From: Methylotetracoccus oryzae
GTDB taxonomy: Bacteria > Pseudomonadota > Gammaproteobacteria > Methylococcales > Methylococcaceae
NCBI RefSeq assembly: GCF_006175985.1
Contig: NZ_SRSH01000001.1
Location: 124,001 to 188,000 of the forward strand
Direction of reading: 5' to 3'
Length of the DNA: 64,000 nt
Positions within the stretch are counted from its first letter, which is position 1, and every line of letters begins with the position of its first letter. Of the stretch, positions 45,038 to 52,365 are shown piece by piece. The translations under genes were made by a program, and so were the position numbers. Below the pieces are notes generated by a model, which saw only the letters and a program-made list of their open reading frames with translations, was not told the origin of the DNA and searched no databases.

Positions 45038-46276
45038 TCAGTACTGCACTATGATGTCGGTCGCGAACATCAACTGATCCTGCCGCTTGCCGGCATCGAA
45101 AGCATTGGCCTGGTCTGCCCAGTCATAGCGCAGCTCCGGCCGCACGGTAACCCACTTCAGAGGCGACCACCGCGCACCCAACGTGAATTCGTAGTAACTG
45201 GAGCCAATACCGGGGGCTGAGCTTGCCGGCCCGACCGCATTGATCGGCGCGCTCCCGGGGCGATCGTTGTAACGGAAACGCACGCCATCCTGGTCGCGCT
45301 GCCACTCGCCACGCAAACCGAAGGCCAACTCATCGTCGACGTTGTAGAACACGTAGCTCTGGATGCCGTACCACGAGGTGTCCTTGCCGTTTCGCAACGG
45401 ATCGTTCTGCTGGATGCCGTTCGTCCACTGGAGAACGCCTTCCCAGTTGGTCAGGAACTTGTGCTCGATGCGGAATGTGTAGCGGGTCAGGTTGTCCAGG
45501 TTCGGCTGGTCACCGGTGATGATCGCAAAACTGGCGTTGGTACCCTTGTCGTCGCTGGTCCAGCCGAACTTTCCGAGGAAGTTCCAGACCGACATGTACG
45601 CGTTGACGTTGTTCCAGCCCATCACGCCGCCGGCCGTCAATTCGAAGTTGTCGTCAATCTGGTAGGTCGGCAACACACCGGTATGCGTGAAGGGACCATC
45701 CCACATGAAGCTCATGCTGTGGGAATAAAAGAAGTTCTTGGTCGCCATGACCGACTCGTAGTTGGTCAGACCGTAGAAATGGCCGACCTTGGTGGAAAGG
45801 CCGTTGCCAAGCGGCGCGTAGACTTCGGCGTACAACTGCGGCAACGCGAGGTTGTAGAAGCGCGACACACTGGTCGGAATCAGGCCCTTGTCCCAGTTGT
45901 TCGTGGACTGAGCGATGAAGGCATCGGTACCGTAGAGGACGTCAAATCGCCCGCCGATGTCCCAGGCGTCGCTTTTCTTGACGAGGCGCTCGAGCACGAA
46001 ATAGAGCTGGCTGATCCGCGGCTCCGCAGTGCGGTCGATCAGACCAACCGGGCCATTGAAATTATCCGGCGAGGCGTTGAAGTTCGTCGCGATACCGGCG
46101 TCGATCCAACCGCCGAAGGTCAGGTCCAGATCTTTCATCCACTGTGGCTTCTGGACAGTAGGGAAGGCAGCTTCCCAGGCGTTCGCCGTATCGCGGAGCG
46201 CTTTCGATTCCGCAACCGAGCAAACGAAAAGCCCCGTGGAGAATAAGGCGACCGCAATCCGGGTATGTCGTGTCAT
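45038..46276 (-). CDS. Outer-membrane beta-barrel porin (OmpL-like, BBP2 type)
   Basis: The 412-residue product has a signal peptide (MTRHTRIAVALFSTGLFVCS) and an aromatic-rich barrel: LTFGGWIDAGIATNFNASPD, EPRISQLYFVLERLV, LPQLYAEVYAPLGNGLSTKV, GHFYGLTNYESVMA, ELRYDWADQ. It ends in IIVQY, with a terminal aromatic residue as needed for BAM insertion. The pattern suggests the putative beta-barrel porin-2 family (PF07642). The transported substrate is unknown. An AAGGAAC ribosome site precedes the ATG. It is the first gene of the four-gene minus-strand run. Confidence 0.82.
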   Translation of the reverse strand: MTRHTRIAVALFSTGLFVCSVAESKALRDTANAWEAAFPTVQKPQWMKDLDLTFGGWIDAGIATNFNASPDNFNGPVGLIDRTAEPRISQLYFVLERLVKKSDAWDIGGRFDVLYGTDAFIAQSTNNWDKGLIPTSVSRFYNLALPQLYAEVYAPLGNGLSTKVGHFYGLTNYESVMATKNFFYSHSMSFMWDGPFTHTGVLPTYQIDDNFELTAGGVMGWNNVNAYMSVWNFLGKFGWTSDDKGTNASFAIITGDQPNLDNLTRYTFRIEHKFLTNWEGVLQWTNGIQQNDPLRNGKDTSWYGIQSYVFYNVDDELAFGLRGEWQRDQDGVRFRYNDRPGSAPINAVGPASSAPGIGSSYYEFTLGARWSPLKWVTVRPELRYDWADQANAFDAGKRQDQLMFATDIIVQY

Positions 46277-46391
46277 TTAAAGTGTTCCTTGTTCCTGCCG
46301 GAACAGATGATGGAGCCGATACAGGACGTGTTGCACATCGGACATTTGCTGATGCTTAAAGTACACAACATGTTGCTTGTTAGCAAGTGTT
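46277..46391. promoter_or_regulatory. Porin upstream region with dyad
   Basis: The 115 bp before the porin gene are AT-richer than the surroundings. An imperfect inverted repeat (CACAACA at 46364-46370 and TGTTGTG at 46388-46394, with partly paired inner bases) lies about 90-120 bp upstream of the ATG. It could be a repressor dyad, a terminator-like hairpin, or the insertion target of the adjacent intron-like element. Confidence 0.35.
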
Positions 46392-46960
46392 GTGCGCCGC
46401 GCCACCAGCCTATGCCGTGGTCGAGGGCCTGCCCGGGCCTATGCAGGTCGCCATGACCCCTGTTAAGCGAGAGCCACGGCATGAGGCGCTGTTCGCGAAC
46501 TCCACGTGCCGGTTCTTGCCCTTCCGGCTCGTGCAGCCGTTCCGTGGTGAACTTTTCGCAAGCTGGGCCGTCGCTTTTGTCGCCTAAGGTCAGAGCGTCG
46601 CCGCGAGGCGGGGTGGAACGGAACGGGACTCGCACGAAAAGCCCATCGGCTGACGAGCCCGATCCGGCGGTGTGCGCAGCGAACCCGCTCATTCAGGGCG
46701 AAGTCCGGAGATCGCCAAACGCACTGAGGTGGCGGGGAAAAACGGTATGGGGCCGGAATTAAGCCGCGCGATCTGGACGGCGCAAGGGGTTGCACCGGTC
46801 AACGGTGCGGCAGTAACGACCTGTGCGCTGTCGCCCGGCTGTTCGTACTCTATCCAAACTGACCTGCGGAGGAATACTCCAGGACACCACCGACAGGAGA
46901 GCCGTGTGCCAGGAAACCGCGTGCAGGGTGGGTTCGGCGTAGTGAATACGCCTACCCTAC
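46392..46960 (+). mobile_element. Possible ORF-less group II intron remnant
   Basis: This gene-free block begins with GTGCG, the group II intron 5' consensus, immediately beside a hairpin, a target favoured by IIC introns. Near its 3' end lies GAGCCGTGTGC, a GGAAACC loop and then GGGTTC (46899-46935), which resembles catalytic domain V. A short hairpin (GGCGTA-GTGAA-TACGCC, 46936-46952) and CTACCCTAC, ending in AC at 46960, resemble domain VI and the AY 3' end. About 570 nt is the size of a ribozyme core without its protein. The domain V lower helix is imperfect and no reverse transcriptase is encoded, so it would be decayed or dependent on a maturase elsewhere. The alternative is a chance hairpin repeat. 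Confidence 0.4.
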
Positions 46961-47004
46961 CTCCCCGATTCGTCCAACCCGAGGCATGCAAGACGGTAAC
47001 GTAG

Positions 47005-47448
47005 CTAAACGCCAATGTCCTCGTGCCAGAGCGCGGGAGCACGCTCGATAAATTCTCGCATCAGCTGTATGCACTCCGCGTCCTGCAGTACGTCGAGTTC
47101 GACGTTCTGTGAACGCAGCCAATCTTCGGCACCGAGGAAAGTCCGGTTCTCGCCAATCACGATCTTTGGAATCCGGTACAGCAGTGCGGCGCCACTGCAC
47201 ATGGGACAAGGCGAGAGCGTCGTGTAGAGCACGCACTCTCGATAAACCTTCGCAGACTGGCGGCCCGCCGCCCGGAAGGCACTCATTTCACCGTGCAGCA
47301 GTGGATCGCCATTCTGCACTCGAAGGTTGTGGCCTCGTCCAATGATCTTGTCGCGGTATACCAGCACGGCGCCGATCGGGATACCGCCTTCGGCCAAACC
47401 CCGCTTCGCCTCATCGACTGCCGCCTGGAAAAATGCATCCCGGTTCAT
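47005..47448 (-). CDS. Cytosine deaminase, yeast FCY1-like
   Basis: The 147-residue protein is a zinc-dependent CDA-fold deaminase with His52-Ala/Gly-Glu54 in HGEMSAFRAAGR and Cys81/Cys84 in SPCPMCSGA. It is much closer in pattern to yeast cytosine deaminase (GIPIGAVLV, GRGHNLRVQNGD, LYTTLSPC, IVIGENRTFLG, FIERAPALWHEDIG) than to TadA, including the C-terminal WxEDIG segment that lines the FCY1 active site. The likely reaction is cytosine to uracil in pyrimidine salvage. The ATG at 47448 follows GGGAG. No cytosine permease is nearby. Confidence 0.85.
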   Translation of the reverse strand: MNRDAFFQAAVDEAKRGLAEGGIPIGAVLVYRDKIIGRGHNLRVQNGDPLLHGEMSAFRAAGRQSAKVYRECVLYTTLSPCPMCSGAALLYRIPKIVIGENRTFLGAEDWLRSQNVELDVLQDAECIQLMREFIERAPALWHEDIGV

Positions 47449-47703
47449 CGCCAACTCCCACATCAAGCCCTCGAAGCAACGGCGCAGCAACGCGGTCCGC
47501 CCGTCCTAGCGTAACAGTCTCCCGCTCCGCTGGATGCAGATCAGGGCCATGCTGCTCGCCTCGCAGCGCCCATCGACACTGTCCTCCGCCTCCACCGCGT
47601 TTGACAGAGCCGAACCCGGCGCGCATGCTGGCCCGTCCGGGCAAGCGAACGCTGCTCGCAATTCCGTTCCCGAATCACTCACGCAACCGGTAAGCGCTGA
47701 GCC

Positions 47704-48219
47704 ATGAATCCACCGCGCAACCCGGCGACAGCGATCAATCGCCCATGGTATGGAACCCGAGGCGAAGTGCTCGTCGTGCTGCAGTTCTTGCTCGTCGGCA
47801 CCTTTTTCTTCGCCCCGCCGTGGAATCCCTGGTTCGCTCCGGACGCTCTCGCCTCGACTGGCATTGCACGCTCGGCCGCGCTATCGATCCTCAGCGGTAC
47901 GGCGGCTGCGATGGCAGCACTCGCCCTGATAAAGATCCGCCGCTATCTGACGCCCCTGCCCCACCCCGTTGCTCATAGCGAACTGGTGACCAGCGGCATC
48001 TACGGCTGGGTCCGCCACCCGCTCTACAGCTGCCAACTCATCGCCGGCCTGGGCTGGACGATCTACACCCTCAGCGCATTACATCTCGGATTGCTCGTGG
48101 CCGGCTTTCTGTTCTTCGACTACAAGGCCACGATTGAAGAGCGGTGGCTTACTGAACGGCATCCTGGCTATCCTGCTTACGCCAAACGGGTGCGTAAGCT
48201 CTTGCCGTGGTTGTATTGA
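47704..48219 (+). CDS. Isoprenylcysteine carboxyl methyltransferase-family membrane protein
   Basis: The 171-residue protein has four hydrophobic segments (VVLQFLLVGTFFFAPPWNPW; a second around LSILSGTAAAMAALALI; two near the C-terminus). It also has the family signature LVTSGIYGWVRHPLYSCQLI followed by EERWLTERHPGYPAYAKRVR. Bacterial members of this ICMT/PEMT fold methylate diverse lipids or small molecules with SAM at the membrane; the substrate here is not known. It appears monocistronic and converges with ompA. Confidence 0.82.
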   Translation: MNPPRNPATAINRPWYGTRGEVLVVLQFLLVGTFFFAPPWNPWFAPDALASTGIARSAALSILSGTAAAMAALALIKIRRYLTPLPHPVAHSELVTSGIYGWVRHPLYSCQLIAGLGWTIYTLSALHLGLLVAGFLFFDYKATIEERWLTERHPGYPAYAKRVRKLLPWLY

Positions 48220-48458
48220 CAAGCGAAGCCACTCGATACCCAGTCCAGCGACGGCGTTGAACCAAGCCCTCCCATCCCATCGCGGGTGTCGGCACGGTCC
48301 ACCGCCCCGCGAGCTTGCGGCGGTGCTAGCGGGTGCACGAAGCCGGCGAGCCACTCCAACCGAGGGTTCGGCAACGCCGGACGGCGACAGAAAGCCTGGC
48401 GAATCCGAACGGCTGAACCCATCGCATGCCCCGCGTGCAACAGGCAGGTCCAGAAACG

Positions 48459-48484
48459 ACAAACCCGCCATGCGGCGGGTTTGT
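48459..48484 (-). terminator. Terminator of ompA
   Basis: A perfect 11-bp stem (ACAAACCCGCC with GGCGGGTTTGT) around the loop ATGC lies about 45 nt after the ompA stop. On the minus strand the right arm ends in TTTGT and is followed by CGTTTC, a short T-rich tail. The flanking 48220-48458 stretch holds no gene. Confidence 0.75.
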
Positions 48485-48528
48485 CCGGGCCCTTCCGTGG
48501 GCCTGATTCGGTCCTGACCCGTCAGGCG

Positions 48529-49815
48529 TTATTCGCCCATCCAGACCAGTTCCACGCGACGGTTAACCGAACGCTCTTCCTCGGTGCGGTCCGGCGATAC
48601 CTTCGGGTACATCTCGCCGTAGCCCTTCGGGTACAGGTTGTTCGGCACACCCTTCATCTTCAGGTAGTCGACCACCGACGCCGCGCGACGCTGCGACAGC
48701 TTCATGTTGTACTGGTCGGTACCCTCGGTGCTGGTGTGGCCCTGCACTTCGATGTCCTTGGTCTCGCCCGAGGCGATCAGACCGGTCGACACTTCGTCCA
48801 GGATGCCCTTCGCCGTCTCGGTCAGTTCCGCCGAGTCGTAGTGGAAGTTCACACCGCGCAGTTCGATGCGCACCAGGCAGCCGTACTCGTCGACCTTGGC
48901 GCCCTTCATCGTGCCCGGGCACTTGTCGTCGCAGTCGTTGACGCCGTCGCCGTCCGAATCCTTCGTCGAGCAGTCGTCAACCGCCGCCGGCGCTGCCGCC
49001 GCCACCGGCACCGGCTTCTCGCCCAGCGGAATCACGAAGCCCGCATTCACGACCAGATCGTTGAAAACGTCCGCGTTGCCGACGTTGTTCGGCACGCCCG
49101 TGCCGGGCATCCGGTACTGCATGTTCGTCGGAGCGGTCTGCAGTTGATAGCGAACATCGGCCCGCAGCAGGAAATTATCAGCCAACTCGACCTCTGCCCC
49201 GAGACCTGTCTGGAACAGGAACGCCGAATTCTGCGACCCATAACCCTGACCGGTGCGCCAGCTTTGGTTGACGCCACCGACCGCCGCGACCCAGTAGGGC
49301 GAGAACACATCGCGGTCAAAAAAGAACAGCGCATCGAACGTGCCGCCGGTCAGATCGGTTTGGCCACCCACGTCCGGGATGTTGTTGGAATAGTTCATCC
49401 ATAGGCCGCGGACTTCGAGGTTCAACCATTCGTTGATCATCTTGCCGATGCCCATGCCGCCGCCCCAGCCACCGAAGGCCTTGCGGTCACCGCCGGGCTG
49501 CATGAACGTGCCGAACGGGGACAAGTACCAGCGATCATCGACGCAGCGCGAGTCGGCCGACGGTACGGAACTACCGTCCGGACAGGTGTAGGTCGAGGTC
49601 ATCGCTGCCGCCGCCGTATCGGCTTCCGCCGGCACCGCCTCGGTCGCCGTCGCCATCGGATCCGCGACCGCCGGGTCGGTGGCACCGCTCATCGTCGTGT
49701 CGGGCGCGACCGCTTCGGTGCCGGTCGCCATCGTGTCCTGCCCGTACTCCGCTGCCTGCGCGCCGGGCGCAAGCACGCCGAGAAGTGCGGCCGCGTACAA
49801 ATATGTCGCTCTCAT
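48529..49815 (-). CDS. OmpA-family outer membrane protein
   Basis: The 428-residue product has a signal peptide (MRATYLYAAALLGVLAPGAQ), a low-complexity acidic Ala/Thr-rich segment (about 30-75), and an eight-strand OmpA-like barrel (about 95-270). A calcium-binding TSP3-type linker DSDGDGVNDCDDKCPGT follows, and the C-terminal OmpA domain binds peptidoglycan (FHYDSAELTETAKGILDEVS, VQGHTSTEGTDQYNMKLSQR, NRRVELVWMGE). It links outer membrane and cell wall. GGGAGGGACGG before the ATG at 49815 is a strong ribosome site, fitting a highly expressed protein. Confidence 0.93.
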   Translation of the reverse strand: MRATYLYAAALLGVLAPGAQAAEYGQDTMATGTEAVAPDTTMSGATDPAVADPMATATEAVPAEADTAAAAMTSTYTCPDGSSVPSADSRCVDDRWYLSPFGTFMQPGGDRKAFGGWGGGMGIGKMINEWLNLEVRGLWMNYSNNIPDVGGQTDLTGGTFDALFFFDRDVFSPYWVAAVGGVNQSWRTGQGYGSQNSAFLFQTGLGAEVELADNFLLRADVRYQLQTAPTNMQYRMPGTGVPNNVGNADVFNDLVVNAGFVIPLGEKPVPVAAAAPAAVDDCSTKDSDGDGVNDCDDKCPGTMKGAKVDEYGCLVRIELRGVNFHYDSAELTETAKGILDEVSTGLIASGETKDIEVQGHTSTEGTDQYNMKLSQRRAASVVDYLKMKGVPNNLYPKGYGEMYPKVSPDRTEEERSVNRRVELVWMGE

Positions 49816-49862
49816 TTCCGTCCCTCCCACAAAAAAACAACAGTTCTGCGCGAAACAGCAAC

Positions 49863-49868
49863 ATCATA
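49863..49868 (-). promoter_or_regulatory. Probable -10 element of ompA
   Basis: TATGAT on the minus strand (five of six consensus bases) would start transcription near 49856, about 40 nt before ompA. The -35 position reads TTTCCT at 17 bp, a weak match. A small hairpin (GCGCC-TGACTT-GGCGC) fills the spacer. The rest of the gap up to 50226 shows no gene. Confidence 0.35.
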
Positions 49869-50226
49869 CGCGCCTGACTTGGCGCAGGAAAGCATCCAGC
49901 GTTAACGGCATCGTCCTGGAACAACATGCGTCGCGTCACCAGCCAGCGAAAGCTATCAGGGCGCAGCGCCATACTCGGCGTCTTGACGCAAGTTGCGGGC
50001 GCGGTGGAATCGGACTACAGCAGAACAAGGCGCTGGCAAGCGTCTTGGTAAGGACCGGAGCGACGCGGCACCGCCTAGGAAAATGGCTGATTTGCCTGAC
50101 GAGATCGTCGAGACCGTCGGGTAAACTCGACTCAGGGCAACCCGCGCAATCCGCAGATTCCGCAGCATGCGAGGACCGACCGAAGGATGACCTATTTCGG
50201 CTGGAAGGAACGTTTCACGACAACAG

Positions 50227-50314
50227 TGGCGGAGAGGGAGGGATTCGAACCCCCGGATGGTCTCCCATCAACGGTTTTCAAGACCGCCGCTTTAAACCGC
50301 TCAGCCACCTCTCC
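50227..50314 (-). tRNA. tRNA-Ser (anticodon TGA)
   Basis: The minus strand gives an 88-nt class II tRNA with encoded CCA. The acceptor GGAGAGG pairs perfectly with CCTCTCC and the discriminator is G. The anticodon stem CGGT/ACCG closes CTTGAAA, so the anticodon is TGA. A long variable arm and the T-arm GGTTCGAATCC follow. It lies between ompA and dnaQ. Confidence 0.97.
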
Positions 50315-50362
50315 CGGTTATGACGCGGGAAGGTTACCGAAAAAGGCCACCCTTTACCAGAG

Positions 50363-51076
50363 CTAACGCCGCCAGAGACACACGCCACCACTGGCCTTGT
50401 CGAGGGCATCCAGTCGCGCTTCATGGGCAATGGCCTCCGCGTCGTTGCAGTACGCCACCCGCAGCGCACGGCCGAATCCGGAGCGACGCTGAGCCCCAGC
50501 AGCAGCGCTCACATCCGCATTGACGGCCACGTCTTCATCGAGGCCGAGGGCGATCTGCCCACCGGTCATCAGCAGATAGACTTGCGCCAGAATCTCGGCG
50601 TCCAAAAGCGCGCCATGCAGATCGCGGTGGCTGTTGTCCACCTGATAGCGCTTGCATAAGGCATCGAGACTGTTGCGCTGCCCCGGGTGCTTCTTTTTGG
50701 CCAGAGCCAGCGTATCCGTGATCGCACAGTAGTCGCGCAGCGGGTTGAACGCTTCGGCATTCGCCAGACGCAACTCGTGATCAATGAACCCGACATCGAA
50801 TGGCGCGTTGTGGATGATCAACTCGGCACCGGCAATGAACGCCAGAAAGTCGCCCACGATGTCGGGAAACAGGGGCTTATCGGCAAGAAACTCGTTCGTG
50901 AGCCCGTGCACCTCGGCCGCGCCTGAGTCGACCTGCCGCTGCGGATTCAGGTAGACGTGGAAGCGCTGACCGGTCAGCATCCGGTCGATGAGTTCGACGC
51001 AACCGATCTCGATGATCCGATGCCCTTCCTCCGGAAACAGGCCGGTCGTTTCGGTATCGAGAACAATCTGCCGCAT
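50363..51076 (-). CDS. dnaQ: DNA polymerase III epsilon subunit (proofreading exonuclease)
   Basis: DnaQ removes misincorporated bases as part of the replicative core. The 237 residues carry the DEDDh exonuclease motifs: LDTETTGLFPEEGHRIIEIG (Exo I), IIHNAPFDVGFIDHEL (Exo II) and HRDLHGALLDAEILAQVYL (Exo III with His and Asp). A C-terminal tail for binding the alpha subunit ends ASGGVCLWRR. ATG at 51076 was preferred to the GTG one codon upstream. It follows rnhA by 11 nt, here in the same direction, unlike the divergent pair in E. coli. Confidence 0.96.
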   Translation of the reverse strand: MRQIVLDTETTGLFPEEGHRIIEIGCVELIDRMLTGQRFHVYLNPQRQVDSGAAEVHGLTNEFLADKPLFPDIVGDFLAFIAGAELIIHNAPFDVGFIDHELRLANAEAFNPLRDYCAITDTLALAKKKHPGQRNSLDALCKRYQVDNSHRDLHGALLDAEILAQVYLLMTGGQIALGLDEDVAVNADVSAAAGAQRRSGFGRALRVAYCNDAEAIAHEARLDALDKASGGVCLWRR

Positions 51077-51087
51077 CACCCTACTGC

Positions 51088-51549
51088 CTACTGCCGGACC
51101 AGACCTGACGCCTCGAGCGCTTCAACCAAACCCTGATTGGCCAAGCTGTCGGCCCTTTCGTTCTCGGCGTGGCCTGAGTGGCCCTTGACCCACTGCCACT
51201 CGACCGTGTGTATCCGCTGCGCGGACACCAGGCGTTGCCAAAGGTCCGCGTTCTTGACCGGTGTCTTCGCGGCAGTCCTCCAGTCGCGTCGCACCCAGTT
51301 CGGCAGCCACTCCGTGATCCCCTGGAGCACATACTTGGAATCGGTGCAGATCGACACCGAACAGGGGCGGGTCAGCGTTTCGAGCGCCTGGATGGCGGCC
51401 ATCAACTCCATCCGGTTATTCGTCGTGGCAAGCTCCCCACCGCACAGCTCACGCTCGCGGTCGCGGAAACGCAACACCACACCCCACCCCCCAGGTCCGG
51501 GGTTGCCTCGGCAGGCCCCATCCGTATAGGCGAACACCTTCTCAGTCAT
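51088..51549 (-). CDS. rnhA: Ribonuclease HI
   Basis: RNase HI degrades the RNA strand of RNA:DNA hybrids. All catalytic carboxylates occur at E. coli numbering: Asp10 in [16 protein letters not shown], Glu48 in NNRMELMAA, Asp70 in [11 protein letters not shown] and Asp134 in [10 protein letters not shown]. His124 in [10 protein letters not shown] is also present. Its 153 residues match the family. It lies 3 nt after the methyltransferase gene and 11 nt before dnaQ, forming a compact operon. Confidence 0.97.
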   Translation of the reverse strand: MTEKVFAYTDGACRGNPGPGGWGVVLRFRDRERELCGGELATTNNRMELMAAIQALETLTRPCSVSICTDSKYVLQGITEWLPNWVRRDWRTAAKTPVKNADLWQRLVSAQRIHTVEWQWVKGHSGHAENERADSLANQGLVEALEASGLVRQ

Positions 51550-51552
51550 GCC

Positions 51553-52320
51553 TTAATCTGTTTGCTTGAGGATACGCGACATTTCGGCTCCCTGCCCTGC
51601 CAACATGGCGGGCGCCTTGGCCCACGATGGCTCTATCGGGATGACGGTATAGTTTCGCTTGATGGCCCGGGTCGCGTAGGCGAGCGATACGAAGGCCTGG
51701 GAACGCTTGAAGAAGCTGTCGGGTGACTCGATGATCCGGGCGGTCGTGGCATCGAAAGCGACGTCGAAATGGGCCTCGAATTTCAACAGCCTAAGCCAGT
51801 CGTGCAGTCGCACCGCGGGTACGAAGCCCTGCGCGCGGAAGGCATCGCGGCGAGCCACTCGTCTCAAGATACCATGGATGCTGAAGGGGTTGAAGGTCAG
51901 GAGGACCAAGCGTCCCTCCGGCCGCAGGACCCGTTCGACTTCCCTCAACACCGCGCGAGGGTTTGACTCGAACTCGATGACATGAGGCAGTATCAGTAGA
52001 TCAATGGATTCCGAGGCGATCGGCAAGCTGGCGGGCTCGGCCTCCACATCCCAACCACGCCGTTCGCGGCAGTCGCTGCCGAGCGACAACACAGTGAATT
52101 GTTGCCGGAATTCATCAGGTATGTATCGGTGTTCACAACCCAACGACCCAACTTGTAATATCCGTTGCTTATAAGTAAGCTGTAGCGAGTCTCTAAGATA
52201 GGACACCTCAACTTCCTGGAGGATCCTTCCCAATGTCGCAGAGCGATACCATTCGATGAAGAACTCGCGCCCATGCGGGTTTGCGGTGTTCTGGTCCCCT
52301 CTAAACAGGTTGAGCAGCAT
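51553..52320 (-). CDS. SAM-dependent methyltransferase (YafS-like)
   Basis: The 255-residue product is a class I methyltransferase with YKQRILQVGSLGCEHRYIPD as a divergent motif I, LPIASESIDLLILPHVIEF as motif II and LREVERVLRPEGRLVLLTFN. Its location directly before rnhA and divergent from mltD matches YafS in gammaproteobacteria, whose substrate is unknown. Motif I lacks the usual GxGxG and has VGSLGC, so cofactor binding should be tested. The ATG at 52320 was preferred to a GTG upstream. Only 45 bp separate it from mltD, so the promoters overlap. Confidence 0.85.
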   Translation of the reverse strand: MLLNLFRGDQNTANPHGREFFIEWYRSATLGRILQEVEVSYLRDSLQLTYKQRILQVGSLGCEHRYIPDEFRQQFTVLSLGSDCRERRGWDVEAEPASLPIASESIDLLILPHVIEFESNPRAVLREVERVLRPEGRLVLLTFNPFSIHGILRRVARRDAFRAQGFVPAVRLHDWLRLLKFEAHFDVAFDATTARIIESPDSFFKRSQAFVSLAYATRAIKRNYTVIPIEPSWAKAPAMLAGQGAEMSRILKQTD

Positions 52321-52365
52321 AGTTGGTCGGTCGCTCAGCAGGCATGAAACCGTGAGGTGCACGCC

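Noticed and set aside
46273..46692. 139-codon minus-strand frame upstream of the porin
   Set aside because: It overlaps the porin start and the intron-like structured region and has no family resemblance; better explained as non-coding RNA-like sequence.
48286..49404. 372-codon plus-strand frame opposite ompA
   Set aside because: It crosses the ompA terminator and is the complement of the OmpA C-terminal domain.
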